A stretch of DNA of 64,000 nucleotides from Stenotrophomonas sp. ASS1 (GCF_004346925.1 NZ_CP031167.1:2438001-2502000); one strand, 5' to 3'; counted from the first letter of the stretch, positions 25,509 through 34,456 are shown. The notes: a model not told the origin generated them from the letters alone. Numbers and translations: made by a program.

Positions 25509-25898
25509 ATGGCCTACGCGCGCATTGTTTCGACCGGCGACAACTACCTGCACCACATCAGCAATGGAAGCTTTGATGTAGACGCTGACGAGCCCGCCTC
25601 GCTGGGCGGTCAGGGCAAGGGCTTCGCGCCCTTCGATCTGTACCTGGCCTCGCTGGCCGCCTGCACCGCCATCACCCTGCGCATGTATGCGCAACGCAAG
25701 GGCTGGGAGCTGGGCGAGTTCCATGCCGAGCTGCGCTCGGAACGCGACGAAGATGGACGCTTCCACGTGCACCGCGTGCTGCATGCCAGCGCCGAGCTGA
25801 GCGATGCGCAGTGGCAGCGGTTGCTGGAGGTGGTGGAAAGGACCCCGGTGACGCTGGTGATGCGCGAAGGTGCGCGCATCACCAGTGAGCGCGGCTGA
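25509..25898 (+). CDS. OsmC-family peroxide-reducing protein
   Basis: This 129-residue OsmC/Ohr fold protein has Cys in SLAACTAITLRMYAQRKG (the recessive catalytic cysteine on the central helix). The second conserved Cys of Ohr/OsmC peroxidases is absent from the C-terminal half, so it may belong to the YhfA-like OsmC subgroup rather than being a classic hydroperoxidase. ATG 25509 is preceded by GGAGA; the earlier in-frame ATG at 25497 contains this site and is unlikely. Single gene between SMAG repeats and an ABC-F gene. Confidence 0.82.
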   Translation: MAYARIVSTGDNYLHHISNGSFDVDADEPASLGGQGKGFAPFDLYLASLAACTAITLRMYAQRKGWELGEFHAELRSERDEDGRFHVHRVLHASAELSDAQWQRLLEVVERTPVTLVMREGARITSERG

Positions 25899-26024
25899 AG
25901 GAGGTCTGGCCCACCTGCGGCGGATCTTGGCCGGTTCCTCGCTTGCTCCGGCCTCGCCCCTGTTCCAAGCTGCGCGTCCGCGTTCGGATGCAGTGAGCGC
26001 GCAGCAACAGGAGGACCGCACGCG

Positions 26025-27419
26025 ATGTTACGTGCCCATGCTTTGGATCTGGATTTCAACGGCCGCGCCCTGCTGGCCGACGTCAACCTGCACCTGCCCT
26101 CAGGTGCCCGCATCGCCCTGATCGGCGACAACGGCGGTGGCAAGAGCTGCCTGCTGCAGATGTTGGCCGGTACTCTGGTGCCCAGTGGCGGGACCATCAT
26201 CCGGCGCGATGGCGCACGCATCGCCTACGTGCCGCAGCACGTGCTGGATGACTCCTCTCGCAGCGGCGGCGAGCAGATGCGCCATGCGCTCGCCCGCGCG
26301 CTCGATGCCGCCCCCGATGTACTGCTGCTCGATGAACCCAGCAATCACCTGGACCGCAGTGCACGCCGCTCGCTGATCGCGCGCCTGCGCCAGTTCCACG
26401 GCGCACTGTTGGTGGCCACCCACGATGAAGCCCTGATCGATGCGCTCTGTAATGAGCTCTGGCACATACGTGGCGGGCGCGTGAGCCACTTCGGCGGCCG
26501 CTACCGCGACTATCAGGCGGACCTGCAGCAGCGACGCGAGGCCAGCGACCGGCAGCTGCGCCAGCTGGATCAGGAGCGCGGCCAGGCCCATGAGGCGTTG
26601 ATGCGCGAACAGCAGCGCGCTGCCAGCTCGCGGGAACGCGGTGTGCGCAAGGTGGAACAGCGCAAGTGGGGCGGCGTGCGTTCAGCCACCAAGCTCGGCC
26701 GTGGCAATACCACCGCCGGCAGCAAGCAACTGCTGATCCGTGAGCAGCAGGAAGACATCGTGGCTCGTCGCAATGACCTGCAGCGCGAGACCATCATCGA
26801 GCCTACCTTCGCGTTGCCGGCCGGCTGGCGACGTGAGGGAGTGGTGGTGCAGCTGACCGACGCCAGCGTGGCGCATGCCACGGAAACGGTGCTGGGTGGA
26901 CTGCATCTGCGCCTGGATGTCGGCGATCGCCTGGCGATCACCGGTGACAACGGCAGCGGCAAGTCCACGCTGGCACGCGCGCTGTGCGGCGACCCAAGCA
27001 TCCGCCGTGATGGTGACTGGTTGCTGCCGCCAGCTGATCAGATCGCCCTGCTCGACCAGCACTACCGGGACCTGCCGATGCAGGCCACGCCTCTCCAGGC
27101 GCTGTCTGCCCAGATGCCGGACTGGAGCCAGACCCAGTGCCGGCTGCACCTGGCCGACTTCCTGTTCCGCGGCGATGCCACGGCGCAGACGCCCGTGTCC
27201 GCATTGTCCGGTGGCGAACGGGCGCGGCTTTCATTGGCATTGATGGCGGCCAAGCCCCCAGCGCTGCTGGTTCTGGACGAACCAACCAACAACCTGGACA
27301 TGACGCTGCGGATGCACCTGCTGCAGGTGCTGCGGGTGTTCCCGGGCACTTTGGTGGTGGTGTCGCATGACGACGCGTTTCTGCAGGCGCTGGAGCCGGG
27401 ACAGGTGCTGGCGTTGTAG
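26025..27419 (+). CDS. ABC-F ATPase with contracted first nucleotide domain
   Basis: This 464-residue twin-ATPase has no membrane part. NBD1 has Walker A GDNGGGKSC (34-42), Q-loop Gln71, signature SGGEQ (80-84) and Walker B LLLDEP (100-105). The linker is charged (about 160-260), as in ribosome-binding ABC-F proteins. NBD2 has Walker A GDNGSGKST (307-315), LSGGE (394-398) and LVLDEP. In NBD1 only 9 residues separate Q-loop and signature, against about 50 in NBD2, so the helical subdomain is missing. That shape recalls antibiotic-resistance ABC-F proteins (Vga/Lsa/Msr types). Ribosome protection is inferred from the family; no antibiotic can be named. AGGAGG precedes the ATG. Confidence 0.86.
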   Translation: MLRAHALDLDFNGRALLADVNLHLPSGARIALIGDNGGGKSCLLQMLAGTLVPSGGTIIRRDGARIAYVPQHVLDDSSRSGGEQMRHALARALDAAPDVLLLDEPSNHLDRSARRSLIARLRQFHGALLVATHDEALIDALCNELWHIRGGRVSHFGGRYRDYQADLQQRREASDRQLRQLDQERGQAHEALMREQQRAASSRERGVRKVEQRKWGGVRSATKLGRGNTTAGSKQLLIREQQEDIVARRNDLQRETIIEPTFALPAGWRREGVVVQLTDASVAHATETVLGGLHLRLDVGDRLAITGDNGSGKSTLARALCGDPSIRRDGDWLLPPADQIALLDQHYRDLPMQATPLQALSAQMPDWSQTQCRLHLADFLFRGDATAQTPVSALSGGERARLSLALMAAKPPALLVLDEPTNNLDMTLRMHLLQVLRVFPGTLVVVSHDDAFLQALEPGQVLAL

Positions 27420-27438
27420 CTGCCGCCGGGTGTGGCCT

Positions 27439-27494
27439 ATCCACATACGGCGTGGATCTACTGTAGAGCCGAAGGCAACGGCAGGGGCTGTTGC
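27439..27494. repeat. SMAG element and hairpin after the ABC-F gene
   Basis: A degenerate SMAG (ATCCACATACGGCGTGGATCTAC, 27439-27461) is followed by a stem GGCAACGGC/GCTGTTGCC (27473-27494) with one mismatch. Together they lie between convergent genes and probably terminate both. Confidence 0.65.
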
Positions 27495-27550
27495 CAACGT
27501 CGCGTGCAACCGCCCGAAAAGCCGAGCATGGGCCCGGCTCTGCGGAAGGC

Positions 27551-27880
27551 TCAGCGCCGTGAATGCAGCACGGTACGCTGGCGCATGGCGTTGAATTCCT
27601 GCTCCACCTGCTGGATGTCCTCGGCCTGGAAGCCGGCCGCATCCAGCAGCTGGTCGGCGGCAGCCGCCGCCAGCGGATCATCGTCACGCTGGCGCCAGCA
27701 GCGCGCCGGCAGGAAATAGCCCACTTCGCTGCGCCCGCGCATGATCACCACCGGCCGGCCCGCATACAGCAGGAACTCGGCCAGGTGCTGGCGCAGGCCC
27801 TCCACTGAAACATAGGCCGGTCCAACACCCAGCATCTGGCTGGACGGTTCGGGACTCTCGAACAGCTTGCGACGGCTCAT
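27551..27880 (-). CDS. Phd-fold protein without toxin partner
   Basis: This 109-residue protein has a Phd/YefM-like N-terminal pattern in residues 25-61: VSVEGLRQHLAEFLLYAGRPVVIMRG, then GYFLPARCW. The C-terminal half is acidic and helical. No toxin gene lies next to it. Instead it is the last gene behind the porin of the Ton/TPS locus. AAAAGGAGGAG precedes the ATG, so translation should be strong. It shares its N-terminal pattern with two proteins upstream of the T2SS genes in this window. A regulatory role for the nearby operon is possible; no function is known. Confidence 0.6.
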   Translation of the reverse strand: MSRRKLFESPEPSSQMLGVGPAYVSVEGLRQHLAEFLLYAGRPVVIMRGRSEVGYFLPARCWRQRDDDPLAAAAADQLLDAAGFQAEDIQQVEQEFNAMRQRTVLHSRR

Positions 27881-27923
27881 CCACTCCTCCTTTTGAACAA
27901 CGCGTGGTCTCCTTTCCTTAGAC

Positions 27924-27941
27924 GGGCGCATCGCTGCGCCC
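27924..27941 (-). terminator. Hairpin between porin and Phd-fold gene
   Basis: GGGCGC-ATCGCT-GCGCCC forms a 6-bp GC stem in the 98-bp gap downstream of the porin. It may attenuate or end the porin message. No T-run follows. Confidence 0.4.
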
Positions 27942-27978
27942 CCGCCACGCACTACGTGATCCGCATCACGCCCGCCAC

Positions 27979-29724
27979 TCAGAACCCGGTGTTGAACTCC
28001 AGCTGGAACACGTCGATCGACAGCGGCGCGCCGGACACTTCCTTGGCCGCCATCCACTTGCCGCTGATCCAGCTGCGTGCATCCAGCGCGTAGGCGCCGC
28101 CCACGTAGTAGCCGCGGGCGTTGGTGCCGCCCAGGTGGAAGTTCGGATCGTTGTAGGCATCGGGCAGTGCGTCGGCCTCGATGTGCTTGTAGCCCAGCAG
28201 CGCCTGCCACTGGCCCTTCTCCTTCAGCTCGGTGGCACCGAAGGTGGCCTGCACCATCCATGCGGTGTCGCCACTGCGGAAGGTATCGATGCCGACAGTA
28301 TCGCCGGCGCCGTAGTTGTTGACGATGCCGTTCTGGGCACGACTGAACATGGCCTGCTTGTCGTAGGCCAGGTTGCGGATGTAGTCACCATCCAGGCGCA
28401 GACCGATGCCCTGCGCCAGCTGTGTATCCCAGCGCAGGTTCAGCGTGGCCAGGCGGAAGGCCGAGGCCAGGCCGACATACTGCGGGGTCGGCGTACCGGC
28501 CGGATCCACCGGATTGCGCGCGATGTTGCGGATCAGCATCAGGGTGTTGCCCTTCTGCATGAACGCCGGGCGCGACCAGTCGGTGTCGCAGCCTACCGCG
28601 CCCGAATACAGCGAGCACGTTGAGGACAGGCGGCCGCTGATGTTCTTGAAGTCGTAGTAGCCCAGCGCGGCACGCAGCGCGTTGTCATCGTTGAAGCGCC
28701 AGTTCACGCCTACCTGGGCACCGGACAGCCACTTGTTCTCGTTCGGAGTCTTGACCTTGCTCTGGCTCGGCGAGCTGTCGGAGGTGTACTCCAGCGGCAC
28801 CACCGCGAGGTCGCCGAACAGGTCGAGGTCGCCACCATCGAAGTCATACTTCAGGTTCGCGGCCAGGCCATCGAAGTTGAGATCGCTGGAGAACAGCGTG
28901 TCGCTGGTCCAGAACGGATTGCCGAAGCGGCCGCCACGCACCGTCACCCAGTCCGCCGGGCTGTAGGCCAGCCAGGCCTGGTCCAGCCACACGTCCTTCT
29001 TGCTCAGGCCGCCGCCGAGCTGCTCGGTGGTCGACACCGGGCCATTGCTGCTGCCGCTGGCCAGGCGCACGCCGGCCGTGGTGTGCTGGCCAATGGTTGC
29101 CTCGATGCCCAGGCGGGCACGGATGCGCCACAGGTTGCGGCGGTCCTGGCGGGTGTTCAGCAGCGGCGGCAGCTGCAGGTTGGTATTGGTGTTGGTGTCG
29201 AAGCCGTTGCCGGCGTTGATCGACGACCAGTTGCTCACGATGTCGCTGTTGCGCTCGGAGTAGAAGCGCGACTCGCTGCGCACACGCATGTCACCGGTGA
29301 CCTTGATGCGCTTGGTCCACTCGGCCACTTCGTTGGGTGCCGCCCAGCCTTCCGACTTCGCCTGCGCCATCACGTCCTGGCGCACTTCGTCACGGATACC
29401 GTCGCGCACGCTCTGCGGTACGTACGGCACGCGCACGTCACCGGCCTCCAGTGCCACGCCACCGCTCGCCGCGGTGCTGCCCGTGGCTGCACTGCGCTGT
29501 GCGGCCGCTGCTTCGGCCTCGGCCTGCACCAGCAGTGCCTGGCCGTCTTCGGGCTTCAGTGCACCACTGGCGATCAGGCCCTTGATCAGCTTGACCATGG
29601 TGGTTTCGGCCGCCATCGCACCGGCCGGGGCGGCCAGGCTGAGCAGCACGGCGCAGCACAGCAGCGCCCGTCGGGCCGGCCGCGGGCGGCGGGAGTCGGT
29701 TCGTGCGCGGACGTGGTCGTTCAT
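27979..29724 (-). CDS. Putative outer membrane porin
   Basis: This 581-residue porin has a long signal sequence (about 1-38, APAGAMAAE) and a short helical N-terminal region (MVKLIKGLIASGALKPEDGQALL). The beta-barrel that follows ends in Phe (LEFNTGF). Its N-terminal helix-plus-barrel layout fits the 'putative porin' family found in Gammaproteobacteria with TonB partners. It follows tonB in the same direction after 41 bp, so it is the last barrel protein of the ExbB-ExbD-TonB unit. It may be energised by that Ton motor or only be co-regulated with it. Start ATG 29724 is the best of several close candidates. Confidence 0.8.
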   Translation of the reverse strand: MNDHVRARTDSRRPRPARRALLCCAVLLSLAAPAGAMAAETTMVKLIKGLIASGALKPEDGQALLVQAEAEAAAAQRSAATGSTAASGGVALEAGDVRVPYVPQSVRDGIRDEVRQDVMAQAKSEGWAAPNEVAEWTKRIKVTGDMRVRSESRFYSERNSDIVSNWSSINAGNGFDTNTNTNLQLPPLLNTRQDRRNLWRIRARLGIEATIGQHTTAGVRLASGSSNGPVSTTEQLGGGLSKKDVWLDQAWLAYSPADWVTVRGGRFGNPFWTSDTLFSSDLNFDGLAANLKYDFDGGDLDLFGDLAVVPLEYTSDSSPSQSKVKTPNENKWLSGAQVGVNWRFNDDNALRAALGYYDFKNISGRLSSTCSLYSGAVGCDTDWSRPAFMQKGNTLMLIRNIARNPVDPAGTPTPQYVGLASAFRLATLNLRWDTQLAQGIGLRLDGDYIRNLAYDKQAMFSRAQNGIVNNYGAGDTVGIDTFRSGDTAWMVQATFGATELKEKGQWQALLGYKHIEADALPDAYNDPNFHLGGTNARGYYVGGAYALDARSWISGKWMAAKEVSGAPLSIDVFQLEFNTGF

Positions 29725-29765
29725 CACGGTTCTCATCGAAAGAAGGGAAATCACGGAAGTCGGAG

Positions 29766-30467
29766 TCAGGCCCCGGGCCGGCGGCCCTGGATCAGGACGC
29801 GGGCGGGGAAATCGAGTGACGGCGGCGGTGCCTGGTCAACCTTGCCGATGCGACGCAGGGCATCGAGCACGGCCTCGTCGGCCTCCTCGTTGCCACTGCC
29901 GCGTACCAGTTCGACCTTTTCCAGGCGGCCGTCGTTGGCCAGCCACACATTCACCTGCAGCTGGAACGCCAGGCGCTTGACCTTGTCGTCGCGCGAGATC
30001 GCCTGCTGCATCAGGTAGCCCAGATAGCGGCCGTAGGTAGCGTTGCCGGCGCCACCACGGCCAACGCCGGACGAACCGCCACCACTGCCGGACTGGATAC
30101 CGAAGTTGTCACCACCGGCCTGCGCGTCGGCATTCATCGTCACCGGATCGCTGTTATCCGGCGTCGGCGTCGGCTCTTCGGCCGGCGTCGGCTGATCCAG
30201 CGGCTCCGGCTCGGGCATCGTCTCTTCCGGCGGCGTCTCCGGCTCCGGTGGTTTTTCCGGGGGCGGCGGGGGCGGCGGCGGAGGGGGTGGCAGCGCCAGC
30301 ATCGGCGGTTGCACCACCGGCCGGCGGGTGCTGGCGGTGTCCTTGAACAACAGCCACCACACCGCGATACCGAGCACCAGCAACGCGGCCAGCACCAGTG
30401 CCACGGTCACCAGCAACTGGCGACCGCGCATGCCGGGCTCCGGTCGAGGGGGTTGATGGGCCGTCAT
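29766..30467 (-). CDS. tonB: TonB-family energy transducer
   Basis: This 233-residue protein has one N-terminal membrane anchor (about 17-41). A proline-rich periplasmic spacer (about 50-105, with a run of prolines then PEP/EETP repeats) and a C-terminal TonB domain (about 150-225; WLANDGRLEKVELVRGSGNEEAD) follow. It carries the proton-motive force from ExbB/ExbD to outer-membrane proteins. It starts 3 bp after exbD. The C-terminus resembles the Xanthomonadaceae-type short TonB. This is a dedicated copy in the TPS locus, separate from whatever TonB serves general iron uptake. Confidence 0.88.
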   Translation of the reverse strand: MTAHQPPRPEPGMRGRQLLVTVALVLAALLVLGIAVWWLLFKDTASTRRPVVQPPMLALPPPPPPPPPPPEKPPEPETPPEETMPEPEPLDQPTPAEEPTPTPDNSDPVTMNADAQAGGDNFGIQSGSGGGSSGVGRGGAGNATYGRYLGYLMQQAISRDDKVKRLAFQLQVNVWLANDGRLEKVELVRGSGNEEADEAVLDALRRIGKVDQAPPPSLDFPARVLIQGRRPGA

Positions 30468-30470
30468 GCC

Positions 30471-30884
30471 TCAGCCCTGCGCCTTGCCGGTGACCAGGCC
30501 GACCTGAGCCAGCTCCAGGCGCCGCAGCAGGTCCAGTACCTCGACCACGCGGGCGTACTGCACCTGCGCATCACCGCGCACGATCACCGGGAAATCCGGC
30601 GTGGTCGCGCGTTCGGTACGCAGCCGGTCTTCCAGCTCGGCCATCGTCACCGGATAGGCATCCAGGAACACCTGGCCACTGGGGTCGATGGTGATCGCCT
30701 TGGTCTTCGGCTTTTCCAGGGCCACGCTGTTGCTGGCCTTCGGCAGATTGACCTCGATGCCGGGAATGGAGGCGTTGCTGGTCAGGATGAAGATCACCAG
30801 CACCACCAGCAGCACGTCGACGAAGGGCGTTACGTTGATGCCCTTCTCGCGCTTCTTGATGCCGAACTTCGCCTTCTGGCCCAT
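30471..30884 (-). CDS. exbD: ExbD/TolR-family biopolymer transport protein
   Basis: This 137-residue protein has one membrane helix (about 17-37) with the essential membrane Asp (Asp23, INVTPFVDVLLV). A periplasmic domain (about 60-130) follows. It pairs with the ExbB-like fusion encoded 10 bp upstream and with TonB downstream. The N-terminal KFGIKKREKG is the usual basic cytoplasmic tail. Confidence 0.92.
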   Translation of the reverse strand: MGQKAKFGIKKREKGINVTPFVDVLLVVLVIFILTSNASIPGIEVNLPKASNSVALEKPKTKAITIDPSGQVFLDAYPVTMAELEDRLRTERATTPDFPVIVRGDAQVQYARVVEVLDLLRRLELAQVGLVTGKAQG

Positions 30885-30894
30885 GGCGCGCCCC

Positions 30895-32679
30895 TCAGCC
30901 CTGGACCGCGGCCGGGCCGCGCCCGTCCTGCTCTTCGGCCAGGCGCGCGGCGAACTCGTCGATGAACACCGCCATGTCGGCGCCGATCGCCTCGGCGCGT
31001 GCGCCCAGGTAGTTGTAGCCGAACAGCGCCGGGATCGCGACGCCGAGGCCGGCTGCGGTACACAGCAGCGCCGCGGCCATGCCGGGCGCCACCGAGTTGA
31101 TGTCCACCGCGCCGGCCATCGCCGCCACCACGAACACCAGCATGATGCCGATCACGGTGCCGAACAGGCCCACGTATGGCGCGCCTTCGATGGTGGTCGA
31201 CAGCCAGTTCATGCGCCGTGCCATTGCTTCCTGCTCGCGCACCATCACCGCATCCATCGAGGCACGGATCGCGGCGATGGTGGCGCCGCTCAGGTAGCCA
31301 CTGTTGCCATCGCGCTGGTGGCGCTGCTGCATTTCCTCGATGGCCACCTGGTAGATGCGCCACAACGAGCCATCGTGCATCGCAGTCGGTGCCTTGCCCT
31401 GGCGATCCATGTCCGACAGGGTGCGCAGCGGCACGCCGGACAGCTTGCCGAAACTCTCGGTGAACACCGCATTGGCCTTGCTGGTACGGCCGAAGTGGCG
31501 GCTCTTGGCGATCATGATCGCCCACGACAGCAGCATCATCAGGCCAAGGATGGCGACCACCACCCAGGCATCGAACGGCATCGCCTTGAGGATGAAGGCG
31601 AAGTGGCTCTGGCCAGCCGACTGCTCGTCGGCACCGTAGCTGATCAAGCGTGAATCGGCGCCCTGCGCGGTGGCGTCGGCCAGCAGCAGCGCCGCCGGGC
31701 GTGCCACCCGCGAGACGCGCAGCTCATCCAGCGCTCCTTCGAAGTTGGCCAGCGGCTGCGCCGCACCCGGGGCATCGGCGCCGACCACCGGCGCGGTGCC
31801 CAGCGCCGGCAGCTCGCCGCTCAGCTGGGCCACCACACGGCCGTTGAGGTACAGCTGCAACGCGCCCTTCTCCGCCGTCAGCGCCACGTGCGCCCACTGC
31901 CCTTCCGGAATCGGCTGTGCAGGCGTGCTGCGCTGGCCGTTGAGCTGCACGAACGGCACCCGGTTCTCGATACCCAGCACCAGCTCGGACGCGCCATCAC
32001 GACGGGCGTAGATCGCCTGCGCGGCATTGTTGCTGTCCGGCTTGATCCAGGCCGAGACGGTCAGCGGCGCACCCGCTTCCTGGGCCAGCGACGCGCTGGC
32101 GGGCAGTGGCAGCGGGCCCGCACCCAGCTGCACGCCACGACCGATCACCGCGCCCTCGGACGGCGGCACGACGGCGCCGGCGTTGTTGCCGTAAGCGGTG
32201 GTGTCGCGCGCCGGCGCATTGGCCTCGGCAAAGTGGTAGACCAGCGTGTAGTCCGGGTCGAACACCTGCTGGCCGTTGCCGCTGGCCGGTGCCTTCTCAT
32301 TGCCGTAGTACATCCAGATCGTCTGCGGCGCGGCGGCGCTGACTGCCGGCACGTCCACCCAGACCAGGGCCAGGCCCAGCTTGGGATCGAACTGTTCGAT
32401 CTGATGGGCCAGCACGGTGCGGCCATCGCCCGACACGAAGCGCAGGTCGTTGCCCGCGTCCTGGGTACCGTCGAAACCGAAGTTGCCGGTATGCAGGCGC
32501 AGCAGCAGCGGCGTGCGGCCCGGGTCACCGGCCAGGCCCGCGCCCTGCGGGCCGGCGTCGACGGTGATCGGCTTGCGGTACTTCCATTCGGCCTGCCACC
32601 AATTGGCATCGGCCGCAGCAGCAGGCAACGCAACCAGCGCGGCCAGCAGCAGCAACACTCGGGAAAGCAAACGGTCCAT
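30895..32679 (-). CDS. DUF2341-LamG-ExbB fusion (MotA/TolQ/ExbB proton channel)
   Basis: This 594-residue protein has a signal peptide (about 1-23) and a DUF2341 domain (about 28-130, WWQAEWKYRKPITVD and VWVDVPAVSA). A LamG/concanavalin-like lectin domain follows (about 150-325, AWIKPDSN, WAHVALTAEKGALQLYLNG). The ExbB half has TM1 at about 371-391 and two helices at about 502-522 and 532-555 (GLFGTVIGIMLVF; AALLCTAAGLGVAIPALFGYN). Ordinary ExbB lacks the 350-residue periplasmic head. The head could sense or bind a ligand or glycan, or dock to the periplasmic POTRA domains of TpsB. ATG 32679 has GGAG upstream. It lies 39 bp from the TpsB gene and directly before exbD-tonB. Confidence 0.85.
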   Translation of the reverse strand: MDRLLSRVLLLLAALVALPAAAADANWWQAEWKYRKPITVDAGPQGAGLAGDPGRTPLLLRLHTGNFGFDGTQDAGNDLRFVSGDGRTVLAHQIEQFDPKLGLALVWVDVPAVSAAAPQTIWMYYGNEKAPASGNGQQVFDPDYTLVYHFAEANAPARDTTAYGNNAGAVVPPSEGAVIGRGVQLGAGPLPLPASASLAQEAGAPLTVSAWIKPDSNNAAQAIYARRDGASELVLGIENRVPFVQLNGQRSTPAQPIPEGQWAHVALTAEKGALQLYLNGRVVAQLSGELPALGTAPVVGADAPGAAQPLANFEGALDELRVSRVARPAALLLADATAQGADSRLISYGADEQSAGQSHFAFILKAMPFDAWVVVAILGLMMLLSWAIMIAKSRHFGRTSKANAVFTESFGKLSGVPLRTLSDMDRQGKAPTAMHDGSLWRIYQVAIEEMQQRHQRDGNSGYLSGATIAAIRASMDAVMVREQEAMARRMNWLSTTIEGAPYVGLFGTVIGIMLVFVVAAMAGAVDINSVAPGMAAALLCTAAGLGVAIPALFGYNYLGARAEAIGADMAVFIDEFAARLAEEQDGRGPAAVQG

Positions 32680-32717
32680 GCGAAGGGTCTCCGGAGAACG
32701 CATGTTCAAGGGATGGG

Positions 32718-34343
32718 TCAGTAACTGGTGCTGATGTTGAAATGCAGGCGCGGGTCGTCCTTGCGCGTGACCGGGCCATCGGCATAGGGCCAGGCGTAGT
32801 CCAGGCGCAGCTGCAGGTGCTCACCCAGGCGCAGCTGCGCGCCCAGGCCGACCGAGGCCAGGTTGTACTTGTCACGCTGTTCGGGCAGCGGCTGGCGCAG
32901 GCGCAGGTAGGCCGCGTCGGCAAAGCTGTAGACGCGCAGATCGCTGCCATTCCACAGCGACCACGACGGGGTGCGCCATTCCAGGCTGGCCAGGCCGCCG
33001 TAGTCGCCGATCGCCTCGGCCGACAGATAGCCACGTACGGTATACATGCCACCGGCGGCGAACTGCTCGGCCGACACCAGCGGCGCGTCGGTCACCTGCA
33101 GCGAGCCGCGCGCGTACCACTGCCAGTCGCTGCCGAAGGTATGGGTGTTGGCGACATCGGCCTTGAACGCCACGAAGCTCGGGTCGGCCCAGTAGCGCTT
33201 CTGGCCGAAGGCGGTGGCGTCGCTGCCGTAACCGAACAGGCGGCGGGTGCCGGCCACCAGCTGGGTGTTGATGCTCAGCTGATCGTGCTCGCCCTGGCGC
33301 ACGCCGACGAAGGCCAGCGTGATCGGCGCATATTTCAGCGGCGTCTTCAGGCTGTCCCCGCCCATCTGCGTGTCTTCCTCGGTGTCCTTGAAATCCACAC
33401 CAAGGCTGAGCTGGCGCCACCACTGGCTGCTGCCGGCAAGGCGGTAGTTGAGCTTGAGGCCGATCGAATGGCCGTTGCCGATCACATTGGTTCCGGTGCC
33501 GGTACCGACCTGTCCGCCCGCGTTCAGCACGCGGCTGTCGGACTTGTAGCCGGACGCTTCCAGGCTCCACGGGGTGCCCTCGAACGGCATCATGTACGAG
33601 GCCGAGAACACCTTGGCCTGCTTGGTATCTTCCGGCGCCAGGTACACGCCGATGTTGGCGCTATGGCCGCGCTTCCACAGGTTGTCGTAGGCCAGCGATG
33701 CACTCAGGCGCAGCTTCTCGGTATCGGCGCTGTGGTCGTTGTTGAGCGCCGCGCTGGCACGCCACGGCGACTTCTCCTCGACCTGCAGGTCCACATCCAT
33801 CGTGCCCGGCACCTGGCCCTCTCGCACCAGCGGCATCACCTGGCGACGTCCGCCTTCATTCAGCGCGGTCAGTTCCTTCTGCGCCTGGTCGAAGTCCGGC
33901 ACCTTGCCCTCGGCAAGTGCCGGCACGCGTTCGCGGATGCGTTCGGGCGATTCGTGCTTCGTGCCTACGACCCGCAGCTGCCCGATCGGCGTCTGCTGCA
34001 CCTTCAGCAGCACCACGCCACCACTGACCTGCTGCTCGGGCAGCTCGACGTAGACCGACTGGTAGCCTGCCTGCTGGTACAGCGCATTGACGGCATCGCG
34101 CGCCTTCTCGACATCGGCCAGGGTCTTGCCCGGGCCGAGGAACGGCTCCACCGCACGTTCGATCTGGCGCGGATCGAGCACGGTGTTGCCGCGCACGATG
34201 TATTCATTGATGTTCACGCTGGGCGCAGGCGCCGCGTCCTGCGCGAACAATGGCAGCGGCATCGCGGCCAGAGCCAGCACCAGCGGATGCAGGCGCAGCG
34301 GAAGGCGGACGGCTCGGCACGGAACAGGAGTCATCGAAGGCAT
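32718..34343 (-). CDS. TpsB two-partner secretion transporter (FhaC/ShlB family)
   Basis: This 541-residue outer-membrane translocator has a signal peptide (about 1-35). Two POTRA domains follow (about 45-190; NEYIVRGNTVLDPRQIERAV, QTPIGQLRVVG). The 16-strand barrel has the conserved loop-6 motif VRGY (436-439) that reaches into the pore, and it ends in Tyr. It should export the giant FHA-like exoprotein encoded 3 kb downstream on the same strand. ATG 34343 was taken; ATG 34334 is equally possible. The ExbB-fusion gene follows at once, which is unusual for TPS loci. Confidence 0.9.
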   Translation of the reverse strand: MPSMTPVPCRAVRLPLRLHPLVLALAAMPLPLFAQDAAPAPSVNINEYIVRGNTVLDPRQIERAVEPFLGPGKTLADVEKARDAVNALYQQAGYQSVYVELPEQQVSGGVVLLKVQQTPIGQLRVVGTKHESPERIRERVPALAEGKVPDFDQAQKELTALNEGGRRQVMPLVREGQVPGTMDVDLQVEEKSPWRASAALNNDHSADTEKLRLSASLAYDNLWKRGHSANIGVYLAPEDTKQAKVFSASYMMPFEGTPWSLEASGYKSDSRVLNAGGQVGTGTGTNVIGNGHSIGLKLNYRLAGSSQWWRQLSLGVDFKDTEEDTQMGGDSLKTPLKYAPITLAFVGVRQGEHDQLSINTQLVAGTRRLFGYGSDATAFGQKRYWADPSFVAFKADVANTHTFGSDWQWYARGSLQVTDAPLVSAEQFAAGGMYTVRGYLSAEAIGDYGGLASLEWRTPSWSLWNGSDLRVYSFADAAYLRLRQPLPEQRDKYNLASVGLGAQLRLGEHLQLRLDYAWPYADGPVTRKDDPRLHFNISTSY

Positions 34344-34431
34344 CGCGTCGTATCGAAGGGAGTGGCCAGGGAGCGGCGCGTGGGTCTATCAACAGGACGT
34401 GTACGTCGCGTCAAAACCGCCAATAGTTTTG

Positions 34432-34456
34432 TGACAGTGCTGTCATCTTTTGACAG
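34432..34456. promoter_or_regulatory. Triple TGACAG operator between TpsB and small secreted protein
   Basis: TGACAG-TG-CTGTCA (34432-34445), a perfect palindrome, is followed by another TGACAG (34451-34456) 5 bp on. It lies in the 192-bp divergent promoter region. Unknown regulator; the site could bind a dimer plus an extra half-site. Confidence 0.5.
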
